Of a stretch of 64,000 bases of DNA, positions 1 through 9,127 are shown piece after piece. Position numbers and translations under genes: made by a program. The stretch's first letter is position 1. Each line of letters opens with the position of its first letter. The stretch spans positions 3,906,001 to 3,970,000 of the forward strand of contig NZ_CP108054.1 of assembly GCF_036173125.1 (NCBI RefSeq), read 5' to 3'. Below the pieces are notes generated by a model. The model saw only the letters and a program-made list of their open reading frames with translations, was not told where the DNA came from and made no database searches. The stretch is from Streptomyces sp. NBC_00286. Its GTDB lineage: Bacteria; Actinomycetota; Actinomycetes; Streptomycetales; Streptomycetaceae.

Positions 1-2837
1 TTCTCGGGCGGGTACAGGAAGTACGCGTAACCCCGCTCGCGGCCGCGCCCCACCCGGCCGCGCAGCTGGTGCAGCTGTGAGAGGCCGAAGTTGTCGCCGC
101 GCTCCACGATCAGCGTGTTCGCGTTGGAGATGTCGATGCCGGATTCCACGATCGTGGTCGACACGAGGACGTCGAACTTCTTCTCCCAGAAGTCGACGAC
201 GACCTGTTCCAGGGCCTGTTCCGACATCTGGCCGTGGGCCGTGGCGATGCGTGCCTCCGGGACGATCTGCCGGAGCCTCGCTGCCGCGCGGTCGATGGAT
301 TCGACGCGGTTGTGGATGTAGAAGACCTGCCCCTCGCGCAGCAGTTCGCGTCGGATCGCGGCGCCGATCTGCTTCTCCTCGTACGGCCCGACGAAGGTCA
401 GGACCGGATGCCGCTCCTCCGGAGGCGTCGTGATCGTGGACATCTCGCGGATGCCCGTGACCGCCATCTCCAGGGTCCTGGGAATGGGGGTGGCGGACAT
501 CGTCAGCACATCCACGTTGGCCCGCAGCTTTTTCAGCTGCTCCTTGTGCTCGACTCCGAACCGCTGCTCCTCGTCGACGATCACGAGCCCCAGGTCCTTG
601 AACTTGGTCTCGGCGGAGAACAGCCGGTGCGTGCCGATGACGATGTCCACCGAGCCGTCCCGCAGCCCCTCCAGGACCGCCTTCGCCTCCGTGTCCGACT
701 GGAAGCGCGACAAGGCCCGTACGTTCACGGGGAACTGGGAGTAGCGCTCGCCGAAGGTCCCGAAGTGCTGCTGCACCAGCAAGGTGGTCGGCACAAGCAC
801 GGCCACCTGCTTGCCGTCCTGTACGGCCTTGAAGGCGGCCCGTACCGCGATCTCCGTCTTGCCGTAACCGACGTCGCCGCAGATCAGGCGGTCCATGGGG
901 ACCGTCTTCTCCATGTCCTCCTTGACCTCGGCGATGGTCGTCAGCTGGTCGGGCGTCTCCGCGTACGGGAAGGCGTCCTCCAGCTCGCGCTGCCACGGGG
1001 TGTCCGCGCCGAAGGCGTGCCCTGGGGCCGCCATCCGCGCGCTGTAGAGCCTGATCAGGTCGGCGGCGATCTCCTTGACGGCCTTCTTCGCGCGCGCCTT
1101 GGTCTTCGTCCAGTCCGCGCCGCCCAGGCGGTGCAGCGTGGGGGCCTCGCCGCCCACGTACTTGGTGATCTGCTCCAGCTGGTCGGTCGGGATGTAGAGC
1201 CGGTCGCCGGGCTGGCCTCGCTTGGCCGGGGCGTACTCGACGACCAGGTACTCACGCGTGGCGCCCTGGACGGTGCGCTGCACCATCTCGATGTAGCGGC
1301 CGACGCCGTGCTGCTCGTGGACGATGTAGTCGCCCGCCTCCAGGGTGAGCGGGTCGATGGTCTTGCGGCGCCGGGCGGGCATACGCACGCCGTCCTTGCC
1401 CGCCGTCCTCTGACCGGTGAGGTCGGTCTCGGTGAGGACGGCGAGCTTCAGGGCCGTATCGACGAAGCCGTACTCGATCGAACCGCACGCCACCTGGACC
1501 ACGGACGGCGTCAGCTTGCCGAGGTCGGCCTCCAGGCGGGCCGCGATGCCCTCGCCGCCGAGGACCTCGACCGTACGGGCGGCCGGGCCGTGCCCCTCGG
1601 TGAGGAACACCGCGCGCCAGCCGTCCGCGAGCCACCCCTTGGTGTCGGCGAGCGCCCTGGCGGTGTCGCCGCGGTACGCCTCCGGGGCGTGCATGCCGAG
1701 CTTCAGCGAGTCCGCGTTGCCTTCTTCGTCAGCGGCGAAGGGCGACACCGACCACCACATCATGTCCAGCTCACGGGCCCGGTCCCGGACATCCGCGATG
1801 GACCACAAGGAGGCGGCGCCGACGTCGATGGGCGCCTCTCCGCCACCCGCGGTGGCCGCCCACGACGCCTGCAGGAACTCCTGCGAGGTCGCCACCAGAT
1901 CCGAGGCCCGCGTCCGCACCCGCTCCGGATCGCATACGACGGCCATGGAGCCCTGGGGCAGCACGTCGAGGAGCAACTCCATGTCGTCGACGAGTACGGG
2001 CGCCAGGGACTCCATGCCCTCGACGGCGATGCCCTCCGCGATCTTCCCGAGCAGTTCGCCCAGCTCGGGATGCGCCTCGGCCAGTGCCGCCGCCCGCTCC
2101 CGGACCTCGTCCGTCAGCAGCAGCTCACGGCAGGGCGGCGCCCACAGGCCGTGTGCGGCGATTTCGAGGGAACGCTGGTCGGCGACCTTGAAGTAACGGA
2201 TCTCCTCGACGTCGTCACCCCAGAACTCCACGCGCAGCGGGTGCTCCTCGGTGGGCGGGAAGACATCGAGGATTCCGCCCCGTACGGCGAACTCGCCGCG
2301 CTTCTCGACCAGTTCGACCCGGGAGTACGCCGCTGCCGCCAGCGCCTCGACGACATCGCCGAGGTCGGCGCTCTCACCGGTCCGCAGCGCCACCGGCTCA
2401 AGGTCGCCGAGGCCCTTGACCTGGGGCTGGAGGACGGAGCGCACGGGCGAGACGATGACCGAGACCGGCCCGGTCTCCGGGTCGTCCGGGCGCGGATGCG
2501 CGAGCCGCCGCAGTACGGCCAGCCGCCGCCCCACGGTGTCGCTGCGCGGCGAGAGTCGCTCGTGCGGGAGGGTTTCCCAGGACGGGTACTCCACGACGGT
2601 GTCGGGGGGCAGCAGGGACCTGAGCGCCGCCGCCAGGTCCTCGGCCTCGCGGCCCGTGGCGGTCACCGCGAGGACCGTACGACGGGTTTCGCGAGCCAGG
2701 GCCGCGATCGTGAAGGGGCGGGCCGCCGGTGGGCCGACCACGTCGATGTGCATCCGGTTGCCGTCCGTGGCGGCCTTCACCGCTTCGGTGAGAGCGGCGT
2801 CCTTGACGACGGCGTCGAGCAGACCGTGCAGGCTCAT
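1..2837 (-). CDS. mfd: Transcription-repair coupling factor Mfd (C-terminus cut by window edge)
   Basis: Mfd is a DNA translocase that removes RNA polymerase stalled at lesions and recruits UvrA for strand-specific repair. About 945 residues are present out of roughly 1,180 usual; the end of the motor and the C-terminal domain lie beyond position 1. The N-terminus carries the UvrB-like homology module, the RNA polymerase interaction domain contains GDYIVHEQHGVGRY near residue 500, and the helicase motor shows Walker A GDVGYGKTE near residue 655 and a DEEQ box (VDEEQRFG) near 755, followed by SATPIPRTL and the RecG/Mfd-type motif QLRGRVGRG. The start MSLHGLLDAV at 2837 is typical of actinobacterial Mfd. 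Assignment is secure. Confidence 0.97.
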   Translation of the reverse strand, partial: MSLHGLLDAVVKDAALTEAVKAATDGNRMHIDVVGPPAARPFTIAALARETRRTVLAVTATGREAEDLAAALRSLLPPDTVVEYPSWETLPHERLSPRSDTVGRRLAVLRRLAHPRPDDPETGPVSVIVSPVRSVLQPQVKGLGDLEPVALRTGESADLGDVVEALAAAAYSRVELVEKRGEFAVRGGILDVFPPTEEHPLRVEFWGDDVEEIRYFKVADQRSLEIAAHGLWAPPCRELLLTDEVRERAAALAEAHPELGELLGKIAEGIAVEGMESLAPVLVDDMELLLDVLPQGSMAVVCDPERVRTRASDLVATSQEFLQASWAATAGGGEAPIDVGAASLWSIADVRDRARELDMMWWSVSPFAADEEGNADSLKLGMHAPEAYRGDTARALADTKGWLADGWRAVFLTEGHGPAARTVEVLGGEGIAARLEADLGKLTPSVVQVACGSIEYGFVDTALKLAVLTETDLTGQRTAGKDGVRMPARRRKTIDPLTLEAGDYIVHEQHGVGRYIEMVQRTVQGATREYLVVEYAPAKRGQPGDRLYIPTDQLEQITKYVGGEAPTLHRLGGADWTKTKARAKKAVKEIAADLIRLYSARMAAPGHAFGADTPWQRELEDAFPYAETPDQLTTIAEVKEDMEKTVPMDRLICGDVGYGKTEIAVRAAFKAVQDGKQVAVLVPTTLLVQQHFGTFGERYSQFPVNVRALSRFQSDTEAKAVLEGLRDGSVDIVIGTHRLFSAETKFKDLGLVIVDEEQRFGVEHKEQLKKLRANVDVLTMSATPIPRTLEMAVTGIREMSTITTPPEERHPVLTFVGPYEEKQIGAAIRRELLREGQVFYIHNRVESIDRAAARLRQIVPEARIATAHGQMSEQALEQVVVDFWEKKFDVLVSTTIVESGIDISNANTLIVERGDNFGLSQLHQLRGRVGRGRERGYAYFLYPPE

Positions 2838-3080
2838 GAAGGGGCTTCCATCCGAGGTTGGGCAACGCGGAGCGCCCGACACGTCGTACGGGCCGGGGGT
2901 GTCCTAGGGTACGTCGGCTCGGTCACGGGTGCCGGGCCTGTGGATAACGTCTGGGTTCCGGGCGGAGGCAGCCGGGCCAGCGCCCCTTACTGGGGGCACA
3001 CACCGCAGAGGTACCGTCTCAGTTCGAACCCTTGGCCCCACCGCCCGAGCGCCCCACCGCCCGACCGAAGGACCGCCCCC

Positions 3081-4538
3081 GTGCACGGAGCCCCCGTCGC
3101 CACGTCCGAATCCGACCGGACCGCGCAGGACCCGCCCCGGAGTGCGGCTCCGGTCGAGCCGTCCCGTAACCGGGGGCTCCGCCGCCTGCTGGACGGGCGG
3201 CGGGATCCGTACATCCTGGCCGCGGTGCTGTTCGTGGCGTACGCCGTGGTCTCCATAGGCCGGTACCTGCGGCTGGGCAACCAGTCCTGGGACCTCGGCA
3301 TCTTCGAGCAGGCCGTGCGCGCGTACGCGCACTTCCAGGTGCCTGTCGTGGATCTCAAGGGGCCCGGCGCCAACGTCCTGGGCGACCACTTCAGCCCCGT
3401 CACCGCGCTGCTCGCCCCCTTCTACCGGGTCTTCCCCTCCCCCGTCACGCTGCTCGTCGCCCAGGCCGCGCTGCTGGCGCTGTCCGCGATACCGGTCACC
3501 CGGGCCGCCGCCCGGCTGCTCGGACGCAAGCGCGGGCTTGCGCTAGGTGTCGCGTACGGGCTGTCGTGGGGCATTCAGCGGGCCGTGGACTTCGACTTCC
3601 ACGAGATCTGTTTCGCCGTTCCTCTGATCGCCTTCTCTCTGGAGGCGTTGCTGCGGCAGCGCTGGCAGGCCGCTCTGTATTGGGCCCTGCCACTGGTCCT
3701 GGTCAAGGAGGACCTTGGTCTGACCCTCGCGGCCCTCGCTCTGGTCGTCGCGCTGCGGGCCCGGAAGTCCTCTCGGCGGACGGCCCTGTGCGCGCTCGGG
3801 GTCGCGGGCTTCGGCGTGCTGGCCACGGTGGTCACCATGATGCTGGTCATACCTGCGTTCAACACCACGGATGCCTATGACTACTGGAGCAAGGTCAGCG
3901 ACTCGAGTGGGCCCTTCGACGGGTTCGACACCAAACTCCGTACCCTCGGCTGGCTGTTGATTCCCACCACCGGGTTGCTGGCGCTGCGTTCCCCGCTTCT
4001 GCTGATCGTCGTGCCGACGCTGGGGTGGCGGTTCTTTTCCTCCGATCCGCATCACTGGGGTACGGATTGGCACTACAGCGCGGTTCTGATGCCGGTCGTT
4101 GTGCTCGCACTGGCCGATGCGCTTGCCTCTGCGCGGCACAGTGCTCGGCCGTGGTTGCGGTCGTACGCGCTTCATCTGCCGACCGCGGTCGTCTCGGCTG
4201 CGCTGGCGTTGACGACGGCGCTTCCGGTGGGGGCGTTGACCGAGTCCGCGGCCTATAGCGTGCCGGCGCGTGTTTCCGCCATCGACAGGCTGCTGGGGCG
4301 CATCCCTGACGGCGCCACCGTCGAGTCCAACATCGGGCCGATCAGTCGGCTCACCTCTCGGTGCCGGGTCTTCTGGATCACCAACACGCGTGGGGTGACG
4401 CCGGACTTCATCGCGCTGGACAACTCCTCCGGACGTTACGAGGACCCCGTGGGGTACGCCCACGAGTTGCACCCTCGTGCGGAGTACGTCGTTGCGGGGT
4501 CGGCCGAGGGGTATCTGGTGCTTCAACGCGAACGGTGA
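3081..4538 (+). CDS. DUF2079 family polytopic membrane protein
   Basis: A protein of 485 residues with about ten hydrophobic segments. Features typical of DUF2079 are visible: the early segment with SWDLGIFEQAV and GDHFSP, the DFDFHE motif after two more helices, VKEDLG, and a C-terminal soluble part with SNIGPISRL. The family resembles GT-C type membrane glycosyltransferases in topology, but no reaction is established, so only membrane location is inferred. The GTG at 3081 is chosen because GAAGGA lies about ten bases upstream; the open frame reaches far further upstream but there it overlaps mfd antisense and is not coding. Transcribed divergently from mfd and convergently with the ABC exporter downstream. 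Confidence 0.85.
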   Translation: MHGAPVATSESDRTAQDPPRSAAPVEPSRNRGLRRLLDGRRDPYILAAVLFVAYAVVSIGRYLRLGNQSWDLGIFEQAVRAYAHFQVPVVDLKGPGANVLGDHFSPVTALLAPFYRVFPSPVTLLVAQAALLALSAIPVTRAAARLLGRKRGLALGVAYGLSWGIQRAVDFDFHEICFAVPLIAFSLEALLRQRWQAALYWALPLVLVKEDLGLTLAALALVVALRARKSSRRTALCALGVAGFGVLATVVTMMLVIPAFNTTDAYDYWSKVSDSSGPFDGFDTKLRTLGWLLIPTTGLLALRSPLLLIVVPTLGWRFFSSDPHHWGTDWHYSAVLMPVVVLALADALASARHSARPWLRSYALHLPTAVVSAALALTTALPVGALTESAAYSVPARVSAIDRLLGRIPDGATVESNIGPISRLTSRCRVFWITNTRGVTPDFIALDNSSGRYEDPVGYAHELHPRAEYVVAGSAEGYLVLQRER

Positions 4539-4884
4539 CGTCTGCGGCGGGCTGGGGGGAGGGGTTCCTTTTCCCCAGCCCCGCCCCTTCCCGACTGTAA
4601 ATTTGCGGCTCCGCCGCGTGGGGGGCTGCGCCCCAGGCCCCCGCCAGCGGGTGGTGGGTGACACTGCGTGTCGCGACTACAGGCCCGTCGTGGCTGGTCG
4701 GGCAGTTCCCCGCGCCCCTAAAAACCTGCGACTGCCCGCACCCCGACGAGCAAGCGAACCGAAATAGCCCGCGACCCGAAATAGTCCGCGCCCCGGAAGG
4801 GTGCCGCGCCCCGAGCCCGCCCGCGCGGAAAAGCCCGGACCCCTACTACCCGCAGCTTCCCTCCGGCGGGAGGGGACGTGGGCC

Positions 4885-4982
4885 GGTGCGTCCTATGCCC
4901 GTCGCTTAGCTTCGGTCTGGGCACACCAGAACCCTGTGGAAGCAAGGGGCCGTATGCCCTGTTGGCGACGGGCTGACGCACC
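4885..4982 (+). ncRNA. Candidate structured RNA element, copy 1
   Basis: Ninety-eight bases closed by GGTGCGTC (4885-4892) pairing with GACGCACC (4975-4982), then GCCCGTCGC (4897-4905) pairing with GCGACGGGC (4965-4973). Inside lie helix GCTTC/GAAGC with an extended GGTCTGG/CCAG-ACC hairpin carrying one bulged base, and a short AGGG/CCCT hairpin, giving a three-way-junction layout. A second copy at 60860-60957 differs at only three positions: one in the bulge, one keeping a wobble pair, one at a helix end. Strand is uncertain because the inverse also folds. I do not recognise it as SRP RNA, tmRNA, RNase P, 6S RNA or a known riboswitch. Confidence 0.45.
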
Positions 4983-5020
4983 GGCCCGCGGCCCCGCACC
5001 CACCACGCACCCAAGGGGCG

Positions 5021-5280
5021 CGGGGAACTGCGCGACCAGCCACGACGGCGCCGCAGCCGCCCAACTGCCGGAGGCACCCCGCGGGGAACTGCGCGACCAG
5101 CCACACTCAACCCGCACCCGTCCAACCGCCGGAGGCACCCCGCACGGCTGCGCGACCAGCCACGACGAACGGTCAGTCGACAACGAACCCAACCGCCCAA
5201 CCGCCGGAGGCACCCCGCGACCAGCCACAACGGCGCCGCAGCCGCCACCGAACCCAATCCGCCCAACCGCCGGAGGCACC
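5021..5280. repeat. Four-copy imperfect tandem repeat (58-75 bp units)
   Basis: Units begin at about 5021, 5079, 5139 and 5214. Each starts with a version of CGCGGGGAACTGCGCGACC followed by AGCCAC and ends with CCAACCGCCGGAGGCACC; the middle varies in sequence and length. Not a CRISPR: the spacing is irregular, repeats are imperfect and the variable parts are also low-complexity. Confidence 0.7.
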
Positions 5281-5286
5281 CGCGAA

Positions 5287-5315
5287 GGAGCCCGGCGCCC
5301 CCAGCGCCGGGCTCC
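5287..5315 (-). terminator. Hairpin terminator downstream of the ABC exporter operon
   Basis: GGAGCCCGGCGC (5287-5298) pairs perfectly with GCGCCGGGCTCC (5304-5315) around a five-base loop, 36 bases beyond the permease stop codon. There is no U-tract, as is usual for Streptomyces terminators. Confidence 0.7.
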
Positions 5316-5350
5316 TCCCCCCGTACCCCCGTCCACAGAAGCCTGCGCAG

Positions 5351-7933
5351 CTACTCCGTAGCGATGGCGTTGAGCACGTTCATGCGGCCCGCCCTGAACG
5401 CCGGTACCAGCGCCGCGAACAGCCCCACGAACGCCGACCCCAGGAACACCCCGATGATCGTCGGCCACGGAATCTCCAGGACCTTCAGGCCCTCCAGGGC
5501 GAGGAGCTGCTGGGCGGTCGCGCCCCAGCCCATGCCCAGGCCGAGGCCCAGTAGGGCGCCGAACAGGGCGATCACCACCGACTCCAGGCGGATCATGCGG
5601 CGCAGCTGGCGGCGCGAGAGGCCGATCGCTCGCATCAGGCCGATTTCCCGGGTTCGCTCGACGACCGACAGCGCCAGGGTGTTCACCACACCCAGGATGG
5701 CGACGATGATCGCCAGGGCCAGCAGGCCGTAGATCATGTTCAGGAGCTGGCCTATCTGGTCCTTCAGCGCTTCCTTGTAGTCCGTCTGGTCGCGGACGGT
5801 GTACTGCGGGAAGTCGTCCAGCGCGGTCTTCAGCGACTTGTACGCGGCCGCCTCCTGGCCGTCCTTCGCCGAGGCGAAGACCATCATGTCGAGCGGCATC
5901 TTGTCGGCGGGGACGTACTTGGCCATCGTGTCGATGGATGTGTACATGGCCCCCTGGTCGATGACGACCTCACTGCTGGTGATCGCGCGAACCGTCAGCC
6001 GGGCCGGCTCGCCGCCGGCCTCGAAGGCGACGGTGATCTTGGAGCCGAGCTTGATGCCGTGGCTCTTGGCGAAGTCCTCGTGGACGGACATCGAGTCGGG
6101 CCGGTAGGCGTCCTTGAGGTTGCCGGCGACCGTCTCGGTGTTCAGGTCCGTGGCGTAGCTCGGGTCGGCCGCCGTGATGGCCGTTTCTTTGAGCGTCTTG
6201 CCGTCGGGGGTGGTGAAGTCGGCCTCGGTCCACTTGTACTCGGTGACTCCCTCCAGGCCCTTCGCCGACTTGGCCGCCTGTACCGCCTGCGGCGTGATCA
6301 GCTGGCCGCTGTCGGACTGGATGATGAAGTCCGTACCGACGGTCTTGTCCAGCTGGTCCGTGGCCGACGCGACCATCGACGAGCCGACCACCGACAGGCA
6401 CGCGACCAGTGCGAGGCCGATCATGAGCGCGGCGCCGGTCGCCCCCGTACGGCGCGGGTTGCGCAGCGCGTTCCGCTCGGCCATCCGTCCGACCGGGCCG
6501 AAGATCCGCAGCACCACGGCGCCCAGCACCCGCACCACGCCGCTCGCGAGCAGCGGGCCGATGACGACGAAGCCGATCAGCGACAGCACCACACCGCCGC
6601 CCAGCCACATCGAGCCCTCGCTGGCCTTGTCGGCCTGGGAGGCGAGGTAGAGGCCGTAACCGCCGGCACCCGTCAGGACCAGGCCCAGCAGGGCCCGTAT
6701 GACACCGGACTTGGTGTCCACCGGCGCCCCGGAGTCCCGTAGCGCCGCCATCGGCGAGACCTTGCCGGCCCGGCGGGCGGGCAGGTATGCGGCGAGCACG
6801 GTGACCACGACGCCGAGCAGCAGGCCGACCACCGGGGTGGTCCAGGCGACGGTGAGGTCGTCGGTGGAGAGGTTCATGCCGGTGGCGCCCATGAGCTTCA
6901 TCAGGCCGATGGCCAGGCCCACGCCCGCACCGACCCCGAGCACCGAGCCGAAGACACCGAGCAGCAGCGCTTCGGCCAGCACGGACCGGTTGACCTGCCG
7001 ACGGCTCGATCCGACGGCTCGCATCAGGCCGATCTCGCGGGTCCGCTGGGCGACCAGCATCGAGAAGGTGTTGATGATCAGGAAGATGCCGACGAGGAAG
7101 GCGATCCCGGCGAAGCCGAGCATCGCGTACTTCATCACGCCCATGAACTCGCCGACGTCCTCGGCGTTGGCGTCCGCGACCTCCTTGGCCGTCTGGATCT
7201 GGTAGCCGCTGTCGAGCGCGGCCGTGACGTTCTTCTTCACCTGGGCGTCGCTGAAGCCGGATGCCGCGGTGACGTTGACGTTCGTGTAGACGCCGGTGTC
7301 TCCGACCAGGACCTTCTGCGCGGTCTTCGTATCCAGGTAGAAGATCGCGGCACCCGGGTTGGTGACCTCGAACTCCGCGAAGCCCGAGACCTTGGCACGG
7401 TGCGTGCCCACCGCCGTGATGACGCCGATCTCGTCGCCGAGCTTCACGTGATGCTTGTCGGCGGTGTCCGCGTCGACCATGATCTGGTCCGGTCCGCGCG
7501 GGGCGTTGCCGGAGGAGATCTTCATGGTGCGGGCGTCGTTGGCGTTCCAGTTGCCGACGATGGTCGGAGCCCCGCCCGAGGGCGAGAGGCTGTCCTTGTC
7601 GGCGTCGACGACGGTCACCGAAGTGGAGAAGACGGTGCCCTCGGCGGACTTGACCCCCTCCGCCTTGCGCACCTCGCCCAGCACGGACGCGGGCATGACC
7701 GGCGGCTTGCCGTTGTCGGCCTGGGTCTCACCGGTGTCCGAGGCGCCCTTGGCGCTGACCTGGACGTCGGACGAGGTGGCCGCGAAGAGCTTGTCGAACG
7801 TCGTGTTCATCGTGTCGGTGAAGACGAGCGTGCCGCAGACGAAGGCCACCGACAGCAGGACCGCCACGGCCGAGAGGGCCATACGTCCCTTGTGCGCGAA
7901 GAAGTTGCGCATCGAGGTCTTCATGACGGTCAT
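5351..7933 (-). CDS. ABC transporter permease, MacB/FtsX type
   Basis: An 860-residue membrane protein with two FtsX-type permease halves. One transmembrane segment lies at residues 15-37 followed by a MacB-like periplasmic-core-type extracellular domain, then three helices with the ERTREIGLMRA-like motif (AQRTREIGLMRAVGSSRRQV), a second helix set and extracellular domain, and a C-terminal FtsX domain with VVERTREIGLMRAIGLSRRQ. Such permeases export lipids, lipoproteins or peptides, or act as mechanotransmitters; no substrate can be read from sequence. The start at 7933 (MTVMKTSMRNFF) overlaps the stop of the ATPase gene by four bases (ATGA), so the two are translationally coupled. Confidence 0.93.
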   Translation of the reverse strand: MTVMKTSMRNFFAHKGRMALSAVAVLLSVAFVCGTLVFTDTMNTTFDKLFAATSSDVQVSAKGASDTGETQADNGKPPVMPASVLGEVRKAEGVKSAEGTVFSTSVTVVDADKDSLSPSGGAPTIVGNWNANDARTMKISSGNAPRGPDQIMVDADTADKHHVKLGDEIGVITAVGTHRAKVSGFAEFEVTNPGAAIFYLDTKTAQKVLVGDTGVYTNVNVTAASGFSDAQVKKNVTAALDSGYQIQTAKEVADANAEDVGEFMGVMKYAMLGFAGIAFLVGIFLIINTFSMLVAQRTREIGLMRAVGSSRRQVNRSVLAEALLLGVFGSVLGVGAGVGLAIGLMKLMGATGMNLSTDDLTVAWTTPVVGLLLGVVVTVLAAYLPARRAGKVSPMAALRDSGAPVDTKSGVIRALLGLVLTGAGGYGLYLASQADKASEGSMWLGGGVVLSLIGFVVIGPLLASGVVRVLGAVVLRIFGPVGRMAERNALRNPRRTGATGAALMIGLALVACLSVVGSSMVASATDQLDKTVGTDFIIQSDSGQLITPQAVQAAKSAKGLEGVTEYKWTEADFTTPDGKTLKETAITAADPSYATDLNTETVAGNLKDAYRPDSMSVHEDFAKSHGIKLGSKITVAFEAGGEPARLTVRAITSSEVVIDQGAMYTSIDTMAKYVPADKMPLDMMVFASAKDGQEAAAYKSLKTALDDFPQYTVRDQTDYKEALKDQIGQLLNMIYGLLALAIIVAILGVVNTLALSVVERTREIGLMRAIGLSRRQLRRMIRLESVVIALFGALLGLGLGMGWGATAQQLLALEGLKVLEIPWPTIIGVFLGSAFVGLFAALVPAFRAGRMNVLNAIATE

Positions 7934-8718
7934 GACGTGCGCCCCCGGGCGTCGAAGTCCTTCATACGGTCCAGGACGGTTTCGGCGGTGGGCTTCCACA
8001 TCTCGTCGACGATCCGGCCGTCGGCCAGGTACAGCACCCGGTCCGCGTACGAGGCGGCCACCGGGTCGTGGGTGACCATCACGATGGTCTGGCCGAGCTC
8101 GTCGACGGAGCGCCGCAGGAAGCCGAGCACCTCGGCGCCGGCGCGGGAGTCGAGATTCCCGGTCGGCTCGTCACCGAAGATGATCTCGGGCCGTGCCGCC
8201 AACGCCCGTGCCACGGCGACGCGTTGCTGCTGACCGCCGGAGAGCTGGGTCGGCCGGTGCTTGAGCCGGTCGCTCAGACCGACGGTCTCGACCACCTGGC
8301 TGAGCCATCCCTTGTCCGGCTTACGGCCCGCTATGTCCATCGGCAGCGTGATGTTCTCGAGCGCGTTCAGCGTCGGCAGCAGGTTGAACGCCTGGAAGAT
8401 GAAGCCGATCCGGTCCCGGCGCAGCTTCGTGAGTTTCTTGTCCTTGAGGCCGGTGATCTCCGTCTCGTCCAGGTAGATCTGCCCGGAGGTGACGGTGTCG
8501 AGGCCGGCGAGGCAATGCATCAGCGTGGACTTGCCGGACCCCGAAGGGCCCATGATCGCGGTGAACTGGCCCCGCGCGATGTCCACATCGACGTGGTCCA
8601 GGGCGACGACGCGGGTCTCCCCGGACCCGTACGCCTTGACGACCTGCCGCGCCCGCGCGGCAACGGCCGTTCGCCCTCCAGTGCCCCCGTGCCTGGGAAT
8701 GCTTACAGCCGTAGTCAC
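7930..8718 (-). CDS. ABC transporter ATP-binding protein, MacB/LolD type
   Basis: A 262-residue ATPase partner of the overlapping permease. It shows Walker A GPSGSGKST at residues 57-65, the Q-loop in FIFQAFNLLPTLNALEN, signature LSGGQQQRVAVARAL, Walker B IIFGDEPTGNLDS and the H-loop VTHDPVAASYADR. The EPTGNLDS and NLLPTLTA-like strings are typical of the LolD/MacB subgroup. The GTG start at 8718 (VTTAVSIPRH) is chosen because AGGAG lies eight bases upstream; the frame extends upstream without a ribosome-binding site. First gene of a two-gene operon read away from the MFS transporter. Confidence 0.95.
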   Translation of the reverse strand: MTTAVSIPRHGGTGGRTAVAARARQVVKAYGSGETRVVALDHVDVDIARGQFTAIMGPSGSGKSTLMHCLAGLDTVTSGQIYLDETEITGLKDKKLTKLRRDRIGFIFQAFNLLPTLNALENITLPMDIAGRKPDKGWLSQVVETVGLSDRLKHRPTQLSGGQQQRVAVARALAARPEIIFGDEPTGNLDSRAGAEVLGFLRRSVDELGQTIVMVTHDPVAASYADRVLYLADGRIVDEMWKPTAETVLDRMKDFDARGRTS

Positions 8719-9127
8719 GGTATGTCTCCTAAGTCGGTCATCAGGTGGTATGCGTGAACTGCTTGATCTGCGTGCTCTTCTACGTGGAATGAGTCTGTCG
8801 GCAGGAGGGGGTCCGGCGCGCTGGTGCTCAGCGCAGTCTTTTCCTGGGGTAAACCCCACCTCCGGAGCTGCGGTACACCGCCCTCAGCGGCGTAAAGCCA
8901 GGTTAAGGAGGGGGCATGGGGCGTCTCGTCCTCCGGCGGTACCAAGCCTCCCCGGTCCGTAGTACGGAGGTACCCCTACGGGATCTCCACCCGGCGACGG
9001 AGGGGCACTAAGGGTCGGCTGCCCCCTTGAGGCCAGTCGGCGTCACCCCTCCCACATACCTCCCACAGGTTGAGGCTGAAGTGGGAGAGTGTCCTCCGGC
9101 AGATAGATGCAGGGGGAAAGGAAATCC
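8719..9127. promoter_or_regulatory. Divergent intergenic region with two palindromes
   Basis: This 409-base region separates the ABC exporter and the MFS transporter genes and must hold both promoters. Two perfect inverted repeats stand out: TGGGGTAAACCCCA (8845-8858) and CCGTAGTACGG (8957-8967), the latter followed by GAGGTACCCCTACGGG. Either could be an operator for a regulator of the two exporters, but no regulator gene is adjacent. I could not identify convincing -35/-10 pairs. Confidence 0.4.

Larger units (their letters stand above)
4539..5350. repeat. Repeat-rich convergent intergenic region
   Basis: No gene is credible in these 812 bases between two converging genes. From left to right the region holds GC-rich hairpins (for example GGGGCTGCGCCCC near 4623), a segment of about 420 bases (roughly 4625-5044) that recurs at 60600-61017, a 98-base structured core (4885-4982), a four-copy tandem array (5021-5280) and a terminator hairpin next to the ABC permease. 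The short motif GTGGCTGGTCG...CAGTTCCCCGCGCCCCT appears in both orientations. Short reading frames across it are Pro/Arg/Ala-rich on every strand and have no ribosome-binding sites. Confidence 0.8.

Noticed and set aside
234..3080. Very long open frame on the + strand running through mfd into the DUF2079 gene
   Set aside because: It is the antisense shadow of mfd created by high GC; only the part from the GTG at 3081 has a ribosome-binding site and a recognisable protein.
4885..4982. SRP RNA, tmRNA, 6S RNA or tRNA-like gene
   Set aside because: The conserved SRP apical motif, tmRNA tag region and tRNA features are absent; it occurs twice within a repeat, unlike these single-copy RNAs.
5021..5280. 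Possible CRISPR array
   Set aside because: Units are imperfect, spacing is irregular, spacers are low-complexity and no cas genes are in the window.
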